64,000 nucleotides of DNA from Turritopsis dohrnii (lineage: Eukaryota; Cnidaria; Hydrozoa; Anthoathecata; Oceaniidae). Below are positions 12,370 to 24,059 of this stretch, one piece after another. A program made the translations under genes and the position numbers. The stretch's first letter is position 1, and the number at the start of each line of letters is the position of its first letter. The notes below the pieces were generated by a model. That model had not been told where the DNA came from. It did not search any database and saw only the letters and a list, made by a program, of their open reading frames with translations. Location of the stretch: NCBI GenBank assembly GCA_027922465.2, contig BQMF02000489.1, forward strand, positions 62,001 through 126,000, in the 5' to 3' direction.

Positions 12370-13288
12370 TTACTCCCTTTGTCAGAGTTACTCCCTTTTG
12401 TCAGAGTTACTTCACTTGTCAGAGTTACTACACTTGTCAGAGTTACTTCACTTGTCAGAGTTACTACACTTGTCAGAGTTACTACACTTGTCAGAGTTAC
12501 TACACTTGTCAGAGTTACTACACTTGTCAGAGTTAATACACTTGTCAGAGTTACTACACTTGTCAGAGTTACTACACTTGTCAGAGTTACTCCCTTTTGT
12601 CAGAGTTACTCCCTTTTGTCAGAGTTACTACACTTGTCAGAGTTACTACACTTGTCAGAGTTACTTCACTTGTCAGAGTTACTACACTTGTCAGAGTTAC
12701 TTCACTTGTCAGAGTTACTACACTTGTCAGAGTTACTACACTTGTCAGAGTTACTACACTTGTCAGAGTTACTACACTTGTCAGAGTTACTCCCTTTTGT
12801 CAGAGTTACTACACTTGTCAGAGTTACTACACTTGTCAGAGTTACTCCCTTTTGTCAGAGTTACTTCACTTGTCAGAGTTACTACACTTGTCAGAGTTAC
12901 TTCACTTGTCAGAGTTACTACACTTGTCAGAGTTACTACACTTGTCAGAGTTACTACACTTGTCAGAGTTACTACACTTGTCAGAGTTACTACACTTGTC
13001 AGAGTTACTACACTTGTCAGAGTTACTCCCTTTTGTCAGAGTTACTCCCTTTTGTCAGAGTTACTACACTTGTCAGAGTTACTACACTTGTCAGAGTTAC
13101 TCCCTTTTGTCAGAGTTACTTCACTTGTCAGAGTTACTACACTTGTCAGAGTTACTTCACTTGTCAGAGTTACTACACTTGTCAGAGTTACTACACTTGT
13201 CAGAGTTACTTCACTTGTCAGAGTTACTACACTTGTCAGAGTTACTACACTTGTCAGAGTTACTACACTTGTCAGAGTTACTACACTT
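12370..13288. repeat. 18-bp minisatellite array with higher-order structure
   Basis: About 50 tandem copies of an 18-bp unit (TTACTACACTTGTCAGAG) with variants TTACTTCACTTG and a 19-bp form with TCCCTTTTG. The order of variants repeats: the block beginning with the 19-bp form near 12842 recurs near 13097, a 14-unit, 255-bp period. All frames stay open because the unit is a multiple of three and lacks stops. I do not regard it as coding. Confidence 0.95.
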
Positions 13289-13312
13289 CCAAGAAATATC
13301 AGAAAGCTCATT

Positions 13313-13477
13313 CAGAGGCGTAGCCAGAGGTCAGTCAAAATTTGTGGAGGAGTGTTAAGTCATTTAAAGTAGAAAAGGAAAGCGTGCAAGTAACCTAATC
13401 GATACTTAAGACTGAAAAGAAATATCATAGTGTTGAACTCCTCCAGGTTTTTTTGACTGACCCTAACTACGCCTCTG
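13313..13477. mobile_element. 165-bp MITE with CAGAGGCGTAG ends
   Basis: The two 41-bp ends are inverted repeats (CAGAGGCGTAG and a shared GGTCAGTCAAA block), flanked by a 5-bp TCATT duplication at 13308-13312 and 13478-13482. The terminal CAGAGGCG resembles hAT elements, but hAT targets are usually 8 bp, so the family is open. It abuts the end of the minisatellite. Confidence 0.75.
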
Positions 13478-14536
13478 TCATTGGTGGTAATAACTGTAAT
13501 ATAATATTGATTTCTAATATCTCGATCTAGTGCATAAGGTCCCATTAAATCCATCAAAACAAATTGTGACTATTTTGATTAGAAAACGAATCCTGGTTTT
13601 TATAAAAAGCTATTTATCCAGGTATTTGTCAAATTATTTTGAAAACATAGCAAAGACACCAATGAGTATGAAGTTTGTGGGCATTGGAGCTGTCTTGGAA
13701 TAATCGTGATTATTGAGCGAGAAATAATCGCAATGTTATGTGGCATTTGATAGACAAACTTTTGTGTTAGTAAAGAAACCAGGTTAATTACAAAAAAAAC
13801 GCCATCTAGGTTTTCTTTAACATGATGTTAGCAAAGTACTTTAAGAAATTCCTTCTTATGAATTAATTAAAAGTTTTTTCACATAAAAAGCAAAGTTTTA
13901 AAAATGTAATTTCGGTGTCACTATAGTCAATATATAGACCATACAATGATAATATTACCGTAAATATGTCATAATAAATTATGCTTTTGAAAACTTCGTG
14001 TTTCTCTGTTTAGGAAGTAATTTCTCGAATGTTTCTCATCAAAACTTGATTGAGTAGTTACTAAAAACATTGATCAAAATTTAGCCAATCATTATCGACA
14101 AATTTTATGAGCTGTTGATAGAAAAAAAAATTATAAATTTTAACATAACATACCTTCAGTATTCATGATTCTCACGTCTTCCGCCATATCAGTAGACGTT
14201 TTTACTGACTGAACGATGAAGGAATTTTTTTTGTGCTAGAAGTCATTTACTTGTAGAGCAATTAAAGTAATTTTACATCGTCATTAGAAACAAAGTTGTG
14301 ACGTAAAGTGGACATGTGAATGTTTTTCTGTTCTTTCATTTTTATCAGACTTGATTATTGGTATTATTAAATCAGGGTAAAGTTGTGATCTTTAATGTAA
14401 ACTGTTATTATCACTAACATAATTTCAACAAGATTCACAAAAGTACGACTATATATTTCCTCAAATTGATAACCATCAGAAAAATGTATCATTAAATAAT
14501 TACAATAGTATAACTACCATAAACCTGATACTCATA

Positions 14537-15161
14537 CAGTGTGTTTCATAATGTTGAAAATGGAAATTTTAAAGTTGTTTTTTTAAATGAATATACCGAA
14601 TTTCAAAATAATTTTTACATGAATGGAAAGCCATTTTGAAGCTCTTTCGGCTAGTATATTTTTATGAAAAATGAAAAAGTGGGTTTTGAAAAAGTAAGGA
14701 AAATGTCATCGAAAAATGTAATTAAATTTTTAATGGTCGATTAAGATGTGAATGAAAAGAAAAGATTTTTTGAAACAATGACAGCAATTTGGAAAACAAT
14801 AAACAAATTTAAGCTGTGTGTTCACGAAAAACGTTTAACTTTTATGTTTTAAAATATCAATTTGGGGGTCTCAGCGCAAACATAAAATTAATAAAAAATT
14901 TGAATGGATTCAGTGTTTTGAAACAATAAGCACGATGTAATTAAAGTACGTGTTAATTGACCATTAAAAATTTAATTACATTTTTCCAAGACATTTTCCT
15001 TATTTTTTCAAAAACCACTTTATCATTTTTCAAAAAAACATACATATCCGAAAGAACTTGAAAATGGCTTTCCAACGGTGTAAAAATTATTTTGAAATTC
15101 GGTGAATTCATTTTAAAAAACAGCTTTAAAATTTCCATTTCCAACATTACGAAACACACTG
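14537..15161. mobile_element. 625-bp TIR element with arms of about 210 bp
   Basis: The ends read CAGTGTGTTTC and its inverse GAAACACACTG, with TA at 14535-14536 and 15162-15163. Homology between arms extends to about 14745 and 14955. A shortened relative lies at 57507-57716. No coding capacity. Confidence 0.8.
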
Positions 15162-15163
15162 TA

Positions 15164-18100
15164 TAAAAATGCTGCCTATGCTAATCAGGGTGGAATTGAA
15201 TTTAATATACTAAAGAACTTGTTTTGAACTTATTATGAAAGGAACATATTCATGGTCAGATCATAGGTTATAAATGATAAATGACTGAGAAGTTACTATG
15301 GACATACCTAAAAATTATAAGACCTAAATGCGACTAATGTTTTTCCTTAAAAAATCAAAAAATTAAAATCAACAACCACATCAATGTGCAAGGCAATTTC
15401 ATCATAATAAATGTATATATGATCTTTATTGTTGCAGAAGCTTGACAAATTTCCTATTCTTTATTATATACTATATTTCAACAGAACACTTGCTTTTATA
15501 AAACTATCTTACATTATACAATCAAATTTGTATGCAAGTTTACAAAAGAAGAAAAGAAAATTGTCAATATAGCAGTAGTATTAAAAGTACTTTGGGGTAG
15601 ACATATAAGCAAATAACTATCAAAAGCAATCAAAATCTCTACTAATAAATATGTGTATCATTTCAAATTAGGAAAAAAGACTTTCAAAAATGAGATAGGC
15701 TTTGACAATTTATGGGATGGGAAGTGACAATTTATAAAATTAAATTCCTTCAGTATTCCGAATAAACATCTCTGATTCAAAAAGCTACCCATTATTTATC
15801 ATGTATATGTGATAAAAATGACCTTTGTAAAACCCAAATGGAAAAAAGCAACAGATTTTGATAGTGAAAATAAACATCCACAACCAAATCACTACATAGC
15901 TGAAATTAGAAGTTCGTTTTCTGGATTTATTTAATTTACACACTGTTATGTTGGATTGTGTTTTGATTGATGTTCGTTGTTTGTAGTAGGGAAAATTGAA
16001 AAAAAATATCATTATAAAGTATCAAAACAGACATGGAATTAATCCGTGGTAAATTGTTCTGATAAAACGACTATCCAGGGAAGCATACTCAACCAGATTC
16101 TTTCAAGTTATTATGTACGTCACAATCCTGTGTAATCTTATTGCATATACGATATCACGTTTGTACTTGCAGTTTTTGTAATTTACTCTCTGAATTAGCA
16201 TAACTGGTTGAACTGGATGTTCTCCATATTAAAAGGATTTCTGTTATGCGCCGTACACATATGTGGTGCTTTCAGTTGAGTTGAGTTGGGCTATTATACA
16301 TTATTGTATCAGGATGTAAAATAAAAATAAATCTTCAGCCTGTCTTTTAATAATGAATTTTTGCCTTTGCACTGAAATCACAGCTTCAATGGTTTACTGT
16401 TCCAAGCATTTAATAACCAGTCATCATAACATTGTTGTCAACAAAAACAAAACATCCATGACATTGATATAATGTTTTTTCTTTTTTTTACACGTTCATT
16501 CAAAAGCTTTTACAAAACCTTTTAGGACAACACTAAACTAAAACGATTTATTTCCATCATTCAACGTTTTATCCATTTTAAAATCTAGCAGAAAACAAAA
16601 ATCTTCCACTATCCGTCTTCACTGACTGAACAAAATGGTAGTACGCCATTCACTGAAGACTAGCTCTATTCTTACCTATCTTGGCTAGGCTAAAGTTCAA
16701 CATTGAACCGCTGCTATAAAAGTGAACGGAGGAGATGATGATGAAGAAGGAGAAGGAAAATGCCAGCTTTAACATATATTTCGCCCTTTGGGGAAATATG
16801 TAACAAAATCTTGAACTTGTAAACACTGACTTTCTGAGACAGTTTGAGTTCATAGAGTTCCAAGTAACTGCTGAAGCTTGTTTATTACAAAGCTGTAGAT
16901 TTGTGAATTACTAGTCGTATTTCGGAGAAATAAAAGACGTAATACGTAATAATTTCAAGTTATCACTTACAGTCGTATTTCCATTTTCATTTTCTATATA
17001 AATACATAAATTGGGGACAGGATACTTATACTTATTAAGAGATTTTATTTTTGTCCTTAAAACTGTGAAAAACAAAGAAGCAGGAGTAATATTAGTAAGA
17101 TTTTCAGGGGGTTTTTTCAGTCCTGGGAAATTGATTGTATAACATAATTTTAATTGTATAATAGATAAAAAGAATTAAAATTTAGTCAACAATTGTTATA
17201 GGATTGTTAAAAATCAAGGCCTTCCGAAGTGCGGGGAAGAAATACACAATAAGAAATACAAATTTCATTATCCTCATTATCATTCACAACAACAAATTTC
17301 GTTAAACTATTATTAAGGCTAAGGAAGTGTATTACTTCCGAATGTTAAAGTCCATTTTTGTATCCAGAGCAGAAATTACCAGTCATGTCTACTGGAGTGA
17401 TAATGGATTTTAAAACATACATATCCTCACTTAAAAGAATTGATATCATAATTCAGGCTCGGGCTTTTCCTTACTTTCTGATATGAAATACGTATCCATG
17501 GTTACGACTCACGCATTATCAATATTTTTTATTTGTTGCAAATAGTTCCTGTTAGTTAAGTCTTATTTACACTTGTGAATCTATTTTAAATGATGTTTTC
17601 GTCAGTGTAACTTAGGTTTAAGAGACAACAAAGGGCAATAAAAACTTTCAGACGCATTCCACATTCTAATTAGCTGTCCTCTCCAATTAGCACTGCTCCC
17701 CAATAAGCACCCCTCTCCAAATAGCGCCCTCTTGGAGTTAAAAATGTTTTTATAAGCGCCTCTCTCGCCCGGGCGCTTGTATTTACAAAAATTAATATGT
17801 GTGTAACGATAAGTTTAGATCAATTTGTTTTGTATACTGCATGTTAGTTTTGAACAACTGCTACGATTTTCTACCATGACTCATACTACCTTTAGAACTA
17901 TCACTCACATTTTTTCTGACCATAGGTATTGACTATTCATTATCAAGCAAAAGCAAAAGCTTAAACATCCCTCGTACTGCTCGTTGCCGTATCTGACTTT
18001 ATCTGCGACATTCAGCCTTCATGCTAATCGGGACAATAAGCAAAAAAATATTTGGAAGGTGTATAACTAGTTGGAGTCAGATTTATTGGGCACCTACTTT

Positions 18101-18693
18101 ACGAATCATCGTTATTTTGAGATACTGATATTCGTATATTATCGTAAAATATAAACAAAACTACGTCAACAAAAACTATCGAACAGCTAAAGTTATTGAG
18201 ATATCATAATTGTTATAACAACACGCCTTTTTCTTTCACTTTGGGACAGTTTGAGGTTATATTGCGTAGTTGCAATTTGCGTAATTATCATTTGATACTT
18301 GTAGACAAAAAAAAAGAAAAAGATCTTGCTATATTTTCCACATCAAAATTTCCTTCGGCCCTTCTTCTTTTGATCTTTAAAACTGAACGTTTGTTTAGAT
18401 TTTTTCGCAGGTGCTAAGTGTATTGTTTGGTCATTTTAATTTTAGTTTTTTCATTTTGCTTAACTTTAACATAAATATAAGACATTTCAGTGTTATAAAG
18501 AGAAAAGTTTTGTATTTAAGACAAAAATATAACTCCAAAAAGAACCTTTAATGCTGAATACAAATTTGTTAATTGGAAAAATAAATAACTCACCAACATC
18601 GTAATTCAATTAGAATTTGTTTACTTTGTATTTGAATAAAGAACAGCGGAGGGTCTCTCAACACTACGATTCCTTGGTGAAAGAAGAAAAAAA
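15164..18693. other. Gene-free stretch
   Basis: I see no supported exon, RNA gene or clear TIR pair. A short GC-richer patch near 17685-17775 (repeated CTCCAATTAGC/CCCCAATAAGC words) looks like a decayed repeat. The last few hundred bases are presumably the 5' flank of the GPCR gene. Confidence 0.5.
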
Positions 18694-19671
18694 ATGTTAA
18701 AATTGAATATTTCAGTTGAGACCAAGATGAAGAGCGAATCCATTCGAAACTTTGAGCTGGCTATGGCCATCATAGTCATTATGCTTATTATAATGGCAGT
18801 ATTTTGTAATTTACTGATCGTTGTTGCGCTTACGAGGCCATTTCACCGACGATTATTTCGAGATCACATCCTTATGGTTATGGTAATTAACGATTTGATT
18901 TTGGTATTGACAGGTGGGAGTCTGGAAGTGCGATCTCTTTTAACTCATAGTTTCGATCTTTCGTTTTGCGTTTTCGAGTCATTTATCGTGATGTTCCTTG
19001 AGTACATGTCAATTTGGTTTCTTTTCATACTGGTTTTTGATCGATATTTGACAGTTTGTAAGCCAGTAGCAGCATTGCAATTTCATCAGCAAAAATCATT
19101 TGCGCTGCTGTGTATCCTAACCAACATACTTTGGTCATTTTTGTGGGCTGTCATGCCAGTACTTGGCTTTGGAAAGTACGGCCTTCAAAACGGGAAAGTA
19201 CAATGTGGGTTAATTCCTAATGACGACACCGAAGGAAAATGTTACGTGATATTGTTAATGATTTGCATTTTCGCCATTCCTTTATTTACAATGGTGATTC
19301 TGTCCAGGCAAATACGACAAAAGTTCAAACAGACAAATTCAATTCAGAACACCACATATGGAGATGTGCACGAAGATGACAAGAGCACAATGAAATTTCT
19401 CATCTTGTTGGTTATTGCATTCACGTCGGCATGGTTACCATACAATATTGTGACCACAGTGGAGATTTTAACGGATTCTCCCGTTAGTGAAGAAATTGAG
19501 GTGACAGCATTGTGTCTAGCACACAGCTCTGCAGTTGCTATTCCCTGCATTTCGTTATTATTCTACAAGGAATTACAGAACACAGTAAAACGCATGGTAA
19601 AGAACTGTTTCAGTAGAAATACTATAGAACCACAAAGGTTACGAATATCACAACAGCAGAACATCGATTGA
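18694..19671 (+). CDS. Opsin-like class A GPCR lacking the retinal lysine
   Basis: A single exon of 325 codons with seven hydrophobic segments. TM3 ends FDRYLTVCKP, the D/ERY motif. TM4 to loop 2 reads LWSFLWAVMPVLGFGKYG, close to the opsin pattern. The Cys before the 3.28 Glu and the Cys in QCGLI would form the conserved disulfide. TM6 has AWLPY, with W6.48 and P6.50. TM7 reads AHSSAVAIPCIS, which aligns with the opsin AKSSAVYNPVIY: the Schiff-base Lys 7.43 is His, and NPxxY is IPxxS. Counting from R3.50, position 3.28 is Glu, the counterion site of vertebrate visual opsins. It should sit in the plasma membrane and signal through a G protein, but it cannot bind retinal covalently in the usual way. 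Lys-less opsin relatives are known from placozoans and other animals. ATG context is AAAAAAATG; a second Met at codon 12 is possible. Confidence 0.85.
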   Translation: MLKLNISVETKMKSESIRNFELAMAIIVIMLIIMAVFCNLLIVVALTRPFHRRLFRDHILMVMVINDLILVLTGGSLEVRSLLTHSFDLSFCVFESFIVMFLEYMSIWFLFILVFDRYLTVCKPVAALQFHQQKSFALLCILTNILWSFLWAVMPVLGFGKYGLQNGKVQCGLIPNDDTEGKCYVILLMICIFAIPLFTMVILSRQIRQKFKQTNSIQNTTYGDVHEDDKSTMKFLILLVIAFTSAWLPYNIVTTVEILTDSPVSEEIEVTALCLAHSSAVAIPCISLLFYKELQNTVKRMVKNCFSRNTIEPQRLRISQQQNID

Positions 19672-20244
19672 AATAATATAATGACATTTTTATTCGGTTT
19701 TATGACATTAACACCTGTATAAAGATTACTAAAAGAAAGAATAGAATAATATAAAATGTTATTTTTATTGCATAGCATACCACCTAACTGTTCTGATCAT
19801 TTGGAACTTTCCACTTTCACGAAAGCGCCTGATGAATATTGCCCAGTAGTTCATCTGATTAAATGTTGCTTTTTTCCGAAATAAAAGCGTTTAACACAGA
19901 GAAGGCTGATAACACTTTGGTCAGCTGAATGTTTCTTATGACTTTCATAGAAAATAAATATCTAACAAATTTCACCTATGTATTTCATGATGTTGCTATT
20001 TACTTTTAACTTTTGTTTGTAAATGATGTTCATTCACAGATTGCTTTACATGAATATTTTGTTTCCCATGAAGTTTAGCAATGTTTGTCATATGCTTCTT
20101 ATGTTTATGAGAATTGAGCATCATATTTTTATATATATACATATTTCTTTTAAATATGAGAAAGTAGTTCAGAGAAGGTACTCAGAACATCATATTTAGC
20201 ATTCTTGTACAAATGCTTTCAACAGCAAAGGTATGGTTTAGATA

Positions 20245-21010
20245 CCCAGCGGGCACAAAGACGTCGTAAAGACGTCGTAAAGACGTCTTTTCAAGACGTC
20301 CCTAAGACGTCGCAAAATGGTCGCGAAGTGGGAATCTCAAAAGACGTCCCAATTACATCTTCATTGAGACGTCTCGATGACATCCCAACGACATCGTAAC
20401 GACGTCGCAGGATTATGAAATTTACTCTTTCAAAAACTGTAATAGGCCACAGGCGGACCCGAACCTGGAACCTCTGGTGTGCTAGCCGAACTCGTAACCG
20501 TTATGCCACCGCTGCTTGTTGTCAAGAAGTTTAAAAACATTTACAATAAATCATTCTATACAGACTGATTGCTTTTGAAAGTTTATAATTGTTTCGAAGA
20601 TCGTTATTGAATCTGCACAGAGACGTCCCAAAAACGTCGTAAAAGGATCCCAATTGCGACGTCCCGTTTCAGACGTCCGTACGACGTCCCAAAATGATCT
20701 TAAGTTTATAATTGTTTCGAAGGTCGTTATTCAATCCGTATAAAGACGTCCCAAAAACGTCGTAAAAGGATCTCAATTGCGACGTCCCGTTTCAGACGTT
20801 CCTACGACGTCCCAAAATGATCTTAAGTTTATAATTGTTTTGAAGGTCGTTATTCAATCCGTATAAGGACGTCCTAAAAACGTCGTAAAAGGATCCCAAT
20901 TGTGACGTCTCGTTTCAGACGTCCCTACGACGTCCCAAAATGATCTGGAAAGCAAACGACCATTTTACGATTAAAATAAGACGTCTCAAAGACGTCTTGT
21001 GCCCGCTGGG
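20245..21010. mobile_element. 766-bp GACGTC element, small relative of the 9-12 kb element
   Basis: The perfect inverted ends CCCAGCGGGCACAAAGACGTC and GACGTCTTGTGCCCGCTGGG have TA on both sides. The right half is a triplicated unit of about 124 bp, each with TTTATAATTGTTT and several GACGTC sites. A tRNA-like segment sits in the middle (about 20437-20520). Confidence 0.8.
20437..20520 (-). mobile_element. tRNA-like SINE head
   Basis: On the minus strand the order is A-box-like TGGCATAACGGTTA, then GGTTCCAGGTTCGGGTCC with a B-box-like core. It lacks a full cloverleaf and lies inside the GACGTC element. The head matches the sequence near 21940-21998, so it is a dispersed family distinct from the 8120 SINE. 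Confidence 0.55.
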
Positions 21011-21859
21011 TACACAACACTGTTGATTATCTCCAATAAAGCTATTTTAAAGAATTTTCTATACTTTTTGTGTTGCAAATTTATTATTGTGACAACTTAC
21101 ATGACGAACTGTAGCAAAAACAGTCGCAACGAGATAAACTTGTGAAACAAAGGCTAGAAGTAAGCTTGAAGATGGAAACTGCTTATTTGATATTTTGACT
21201 AGAGACGTTCAGACATCGTGAATTTGGGAGACATCATATAAGTTTCCCCCAATTTTCCTTGCTATCATGAGCTTCCAAGTTGTTGATGTACGTACATTGT
21301 TTTTATTTTGTTCTTAGGTAATCGAACACGCAAGTTTGTTAATTTTGTTCTATTCACGATTTCGAACATACTCACACACTTTTCGGTTTCTTCGATATTG
21401 TGGGAAGTAATTTTAAAGTGCTTTTAAATATCAGCTGCCGTGTATTCCTATTCAAATAGATGATATATGTTAAAATTCTCATTAAAAGTGTTACTTCAAA
21501 ACTTAGATATTATCCTTCAATTTTCTTGAAACAACGATGTAACAGCCAGAAAATACCACAGTCTAAGAAAAGGGATAAATTCTGCAATAATAAGATTGGA
21601 TGTATATGAAATATTAGTGTTGTATTGATTTTACAAACTACAAAATTGTATACTATCATAGCTTAACAGAGTAATTTTATTATTACTTTTTTTTTATTAT
21701 TCTTGTACAACCATCCCAAACCCGACATTCTATTCTGAATAATTAATGAGCACTTGGAGGGAAGCGGCTACTTTCCCACTCTAGCTGACAATCATCTCAA
21801 TTTCACACCAATTTCATTTCTTAACCCTCATCCATCTTTATTGACCCTGATACATCTGA

Positions 21860-21998
21860 GTACTTCGCAGGAGAATGTGCTGGTGGCAGTGCCACCAGGG
21901 ACGCGACCGGTAGGATTTGTGCTCGTCTGGAGGGGGACTCCATTCCAGAACCTCTGGTGTGTCAGCTGAACACGTTACCGTTAGGCCACTGCTGCTTA
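21860..21998 (-). mobile_element. tRNA-like SINE, second copy of the same family
   Basis: On the minus strand AGCAGTGGCCTAACGGTAAC and ACACCAGAGGTTCTGGAATG match the 20437-20520 head at the same spacing. The body continues to about 21860. The borders are approximate. Confidence 0.5.
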
Positions 21999-24059
21999 AA
22001 ATTTGCTTGAAATTTTCCGACGACAACTGAAGAGGATGAGTAAATGATACTCTTTGACTCCTCGCCTAACACAGCAAAAAAGAATAAACCATTTGACTTC
22101 TTTTATATACACTATGAAAATGCATCTAAAATCAATAACTAGAATTGGTCATAATGTCACATGTAAGCCAGTTTCACCACTCTTTATTAAACTGTGAGCG
22201 CACAAAGAATTAACGAAGAAAAAACCGGAAAGACAATGAGTTACAATAAATTTATGTAATGTCTAGTAGACAACGTGAAATAGCCGCATTTGTTCTCGGA
22301 TAATTCAGTCATTTCAGTATATTTGATTTTGTTATTTTGATCATTTGAACATAATATTTAGATTTTCTATCTGTTACAATAATCATTTCTTATCATGTCT
22401 TTGACCTACATAGACTAATTGGTGTAAATATGTAGTAAAGGTATCATTTGTAACTTGTAATTTGTAATCTGTAATTTGATAATTTGTAAGGGAGAAAATT
22501 GACGATGATAGATTATAATATATGATGGACCCCACATCACAACACAAAAGTTCGTTACATTAGCTACCTACAGCACGGAACCTATTTCCAAAATTACAAA
22601 AATGAACTCAATTTTTTAAATCGCTTAATATTCCAAACAGGTTTATATATAATGGCATGACAATTGTTGTTTAATGTCTTTTTCATAGTTCACACACAAG
22701 GTTATGAAAACTGGTCTGTTTCTGTGAACTAACTACCACTTCCAACACATGAGCTGGTTTCAATCATCAACCAGATCAGAGAACTATTTTCATTTGAAAT
22801 CTTCAATAAACATCACCTTATCAAAAGAAACGTCTTTTTCACATTTGTTTCTTATTAGACGTCACTAATTGGCGCTTTTGCTTTCTCTTCTAAGTGCTGA
22901 TCGACTCGACTTTCAGTGCGACCAGCCTAAGATTTTATTGTTTCCCCCTTTTCTAAAAATATGAAGAACCTCTGCAAAGTCTTAATAACTTGCAACAGAT
23001 CATTCTTGTTCAGGCATTTTACTGGTTCTTCAGTAACTTCTATAAACTAGCCTATATTGCATCACATATCAAAAGCTGGATTAAGTATTGAAAAACCTTA
23101 ATATCACAAGCTGTTACTTGTAGTACATAGAACGGACGCATTACGTTTTTTTCCATGTTGCTTTATAGTTAAAAAGGAAACACCAAAATAATATTGAGGT
23201 TAATATCTGACCAAATTTTGAATCAATTACATTTCAACGTGTCAAAATATTTTTTTTCCATTATGACAATGCAACTTTAAGGCATAATTTTTTCCAAGAA
23301 ACTGTACGAATAATTTTAGAAACAGTCTTTCTAAACAGACCAAATATATTCTCAATAGCAAAATTCCAAGTCAGTTGTATGGAGACCTTTCATTGCTTAT
23401 CAGATTGCTTATAACTACGAAACATAATCCATGGAATTCATGCTAATTATCATTGATTTTCATTGTAATTTCAACATTTTGTATCTATAAAAGATTTGTA
23501 TGCAATCAAACAAAGAAAACCAACGTTAATTTCTTACATATATTTAACAAACTAAGTGCGTTATTTACTTTTCAATATTCACAAAAAAACATGAACAAAC
23601 AAGTACAGATAATACAGAAGAAATAAAACATGTTGATGATATAAAATGAAATTTATCGCTAATTACACTTCGCCTTTTTCTTTCGCGAATCTTCACTGGA
23701 ATGTCAGCTTTTGCTATGAATATAACGAATCTAGTTGAAAAACAAAACTTTTGCATTTTTCGCTTTCCTTCTTTAGCCATGGTCTTTCATTTTCGATTTC
23801 AAACCAGACAAACCTGATAGAAAATTTTTAAAAATCCTGCATTTGAACAACACGGGAATGTACTCTAACATTTTGCAAGAAAACCACACTTGCGTTCCCG
23901 GTCTTGGTAGCAGCTGATACCCCGCTGAGCTTCTCAGACATTATGCGACGATGTTCTGTTCCAGTTTGTTGGGATGAAATAAAACTTGATCAACAGTAGA
24001 GTTGAAATGAAACTTCATATCTGCAAAGGATATGTACATTTCTCAAGGATATGTACTTC
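21999..24059. other. Gene-free stretch downstream of receptor gene 1
   Basis: AT-rich sequence with no supported exon or clear repeat pair. A variable TTTGTAA-type simple run lies near 22450-22490. Confidence 0.5.

Noticed and set aside
12370..13288. Possible CRISPR array
   Set aside because: Units are contiguous with no unique spacers, and the sequence is eukaryotic.
12379..13372. Three overlapping open frames of 250-320 residues (LSELLH, TLVRV and YTCQS repeats)
   Set aside because: They follow from a stop-free 18-bp tandem repeat, and all frames are open at once; no start context or domain.
17685..17775. Relic of the 749-1234 MITE family
   Set aside because: Shares only a taste for clustered C or G words; no terminal sequence match.
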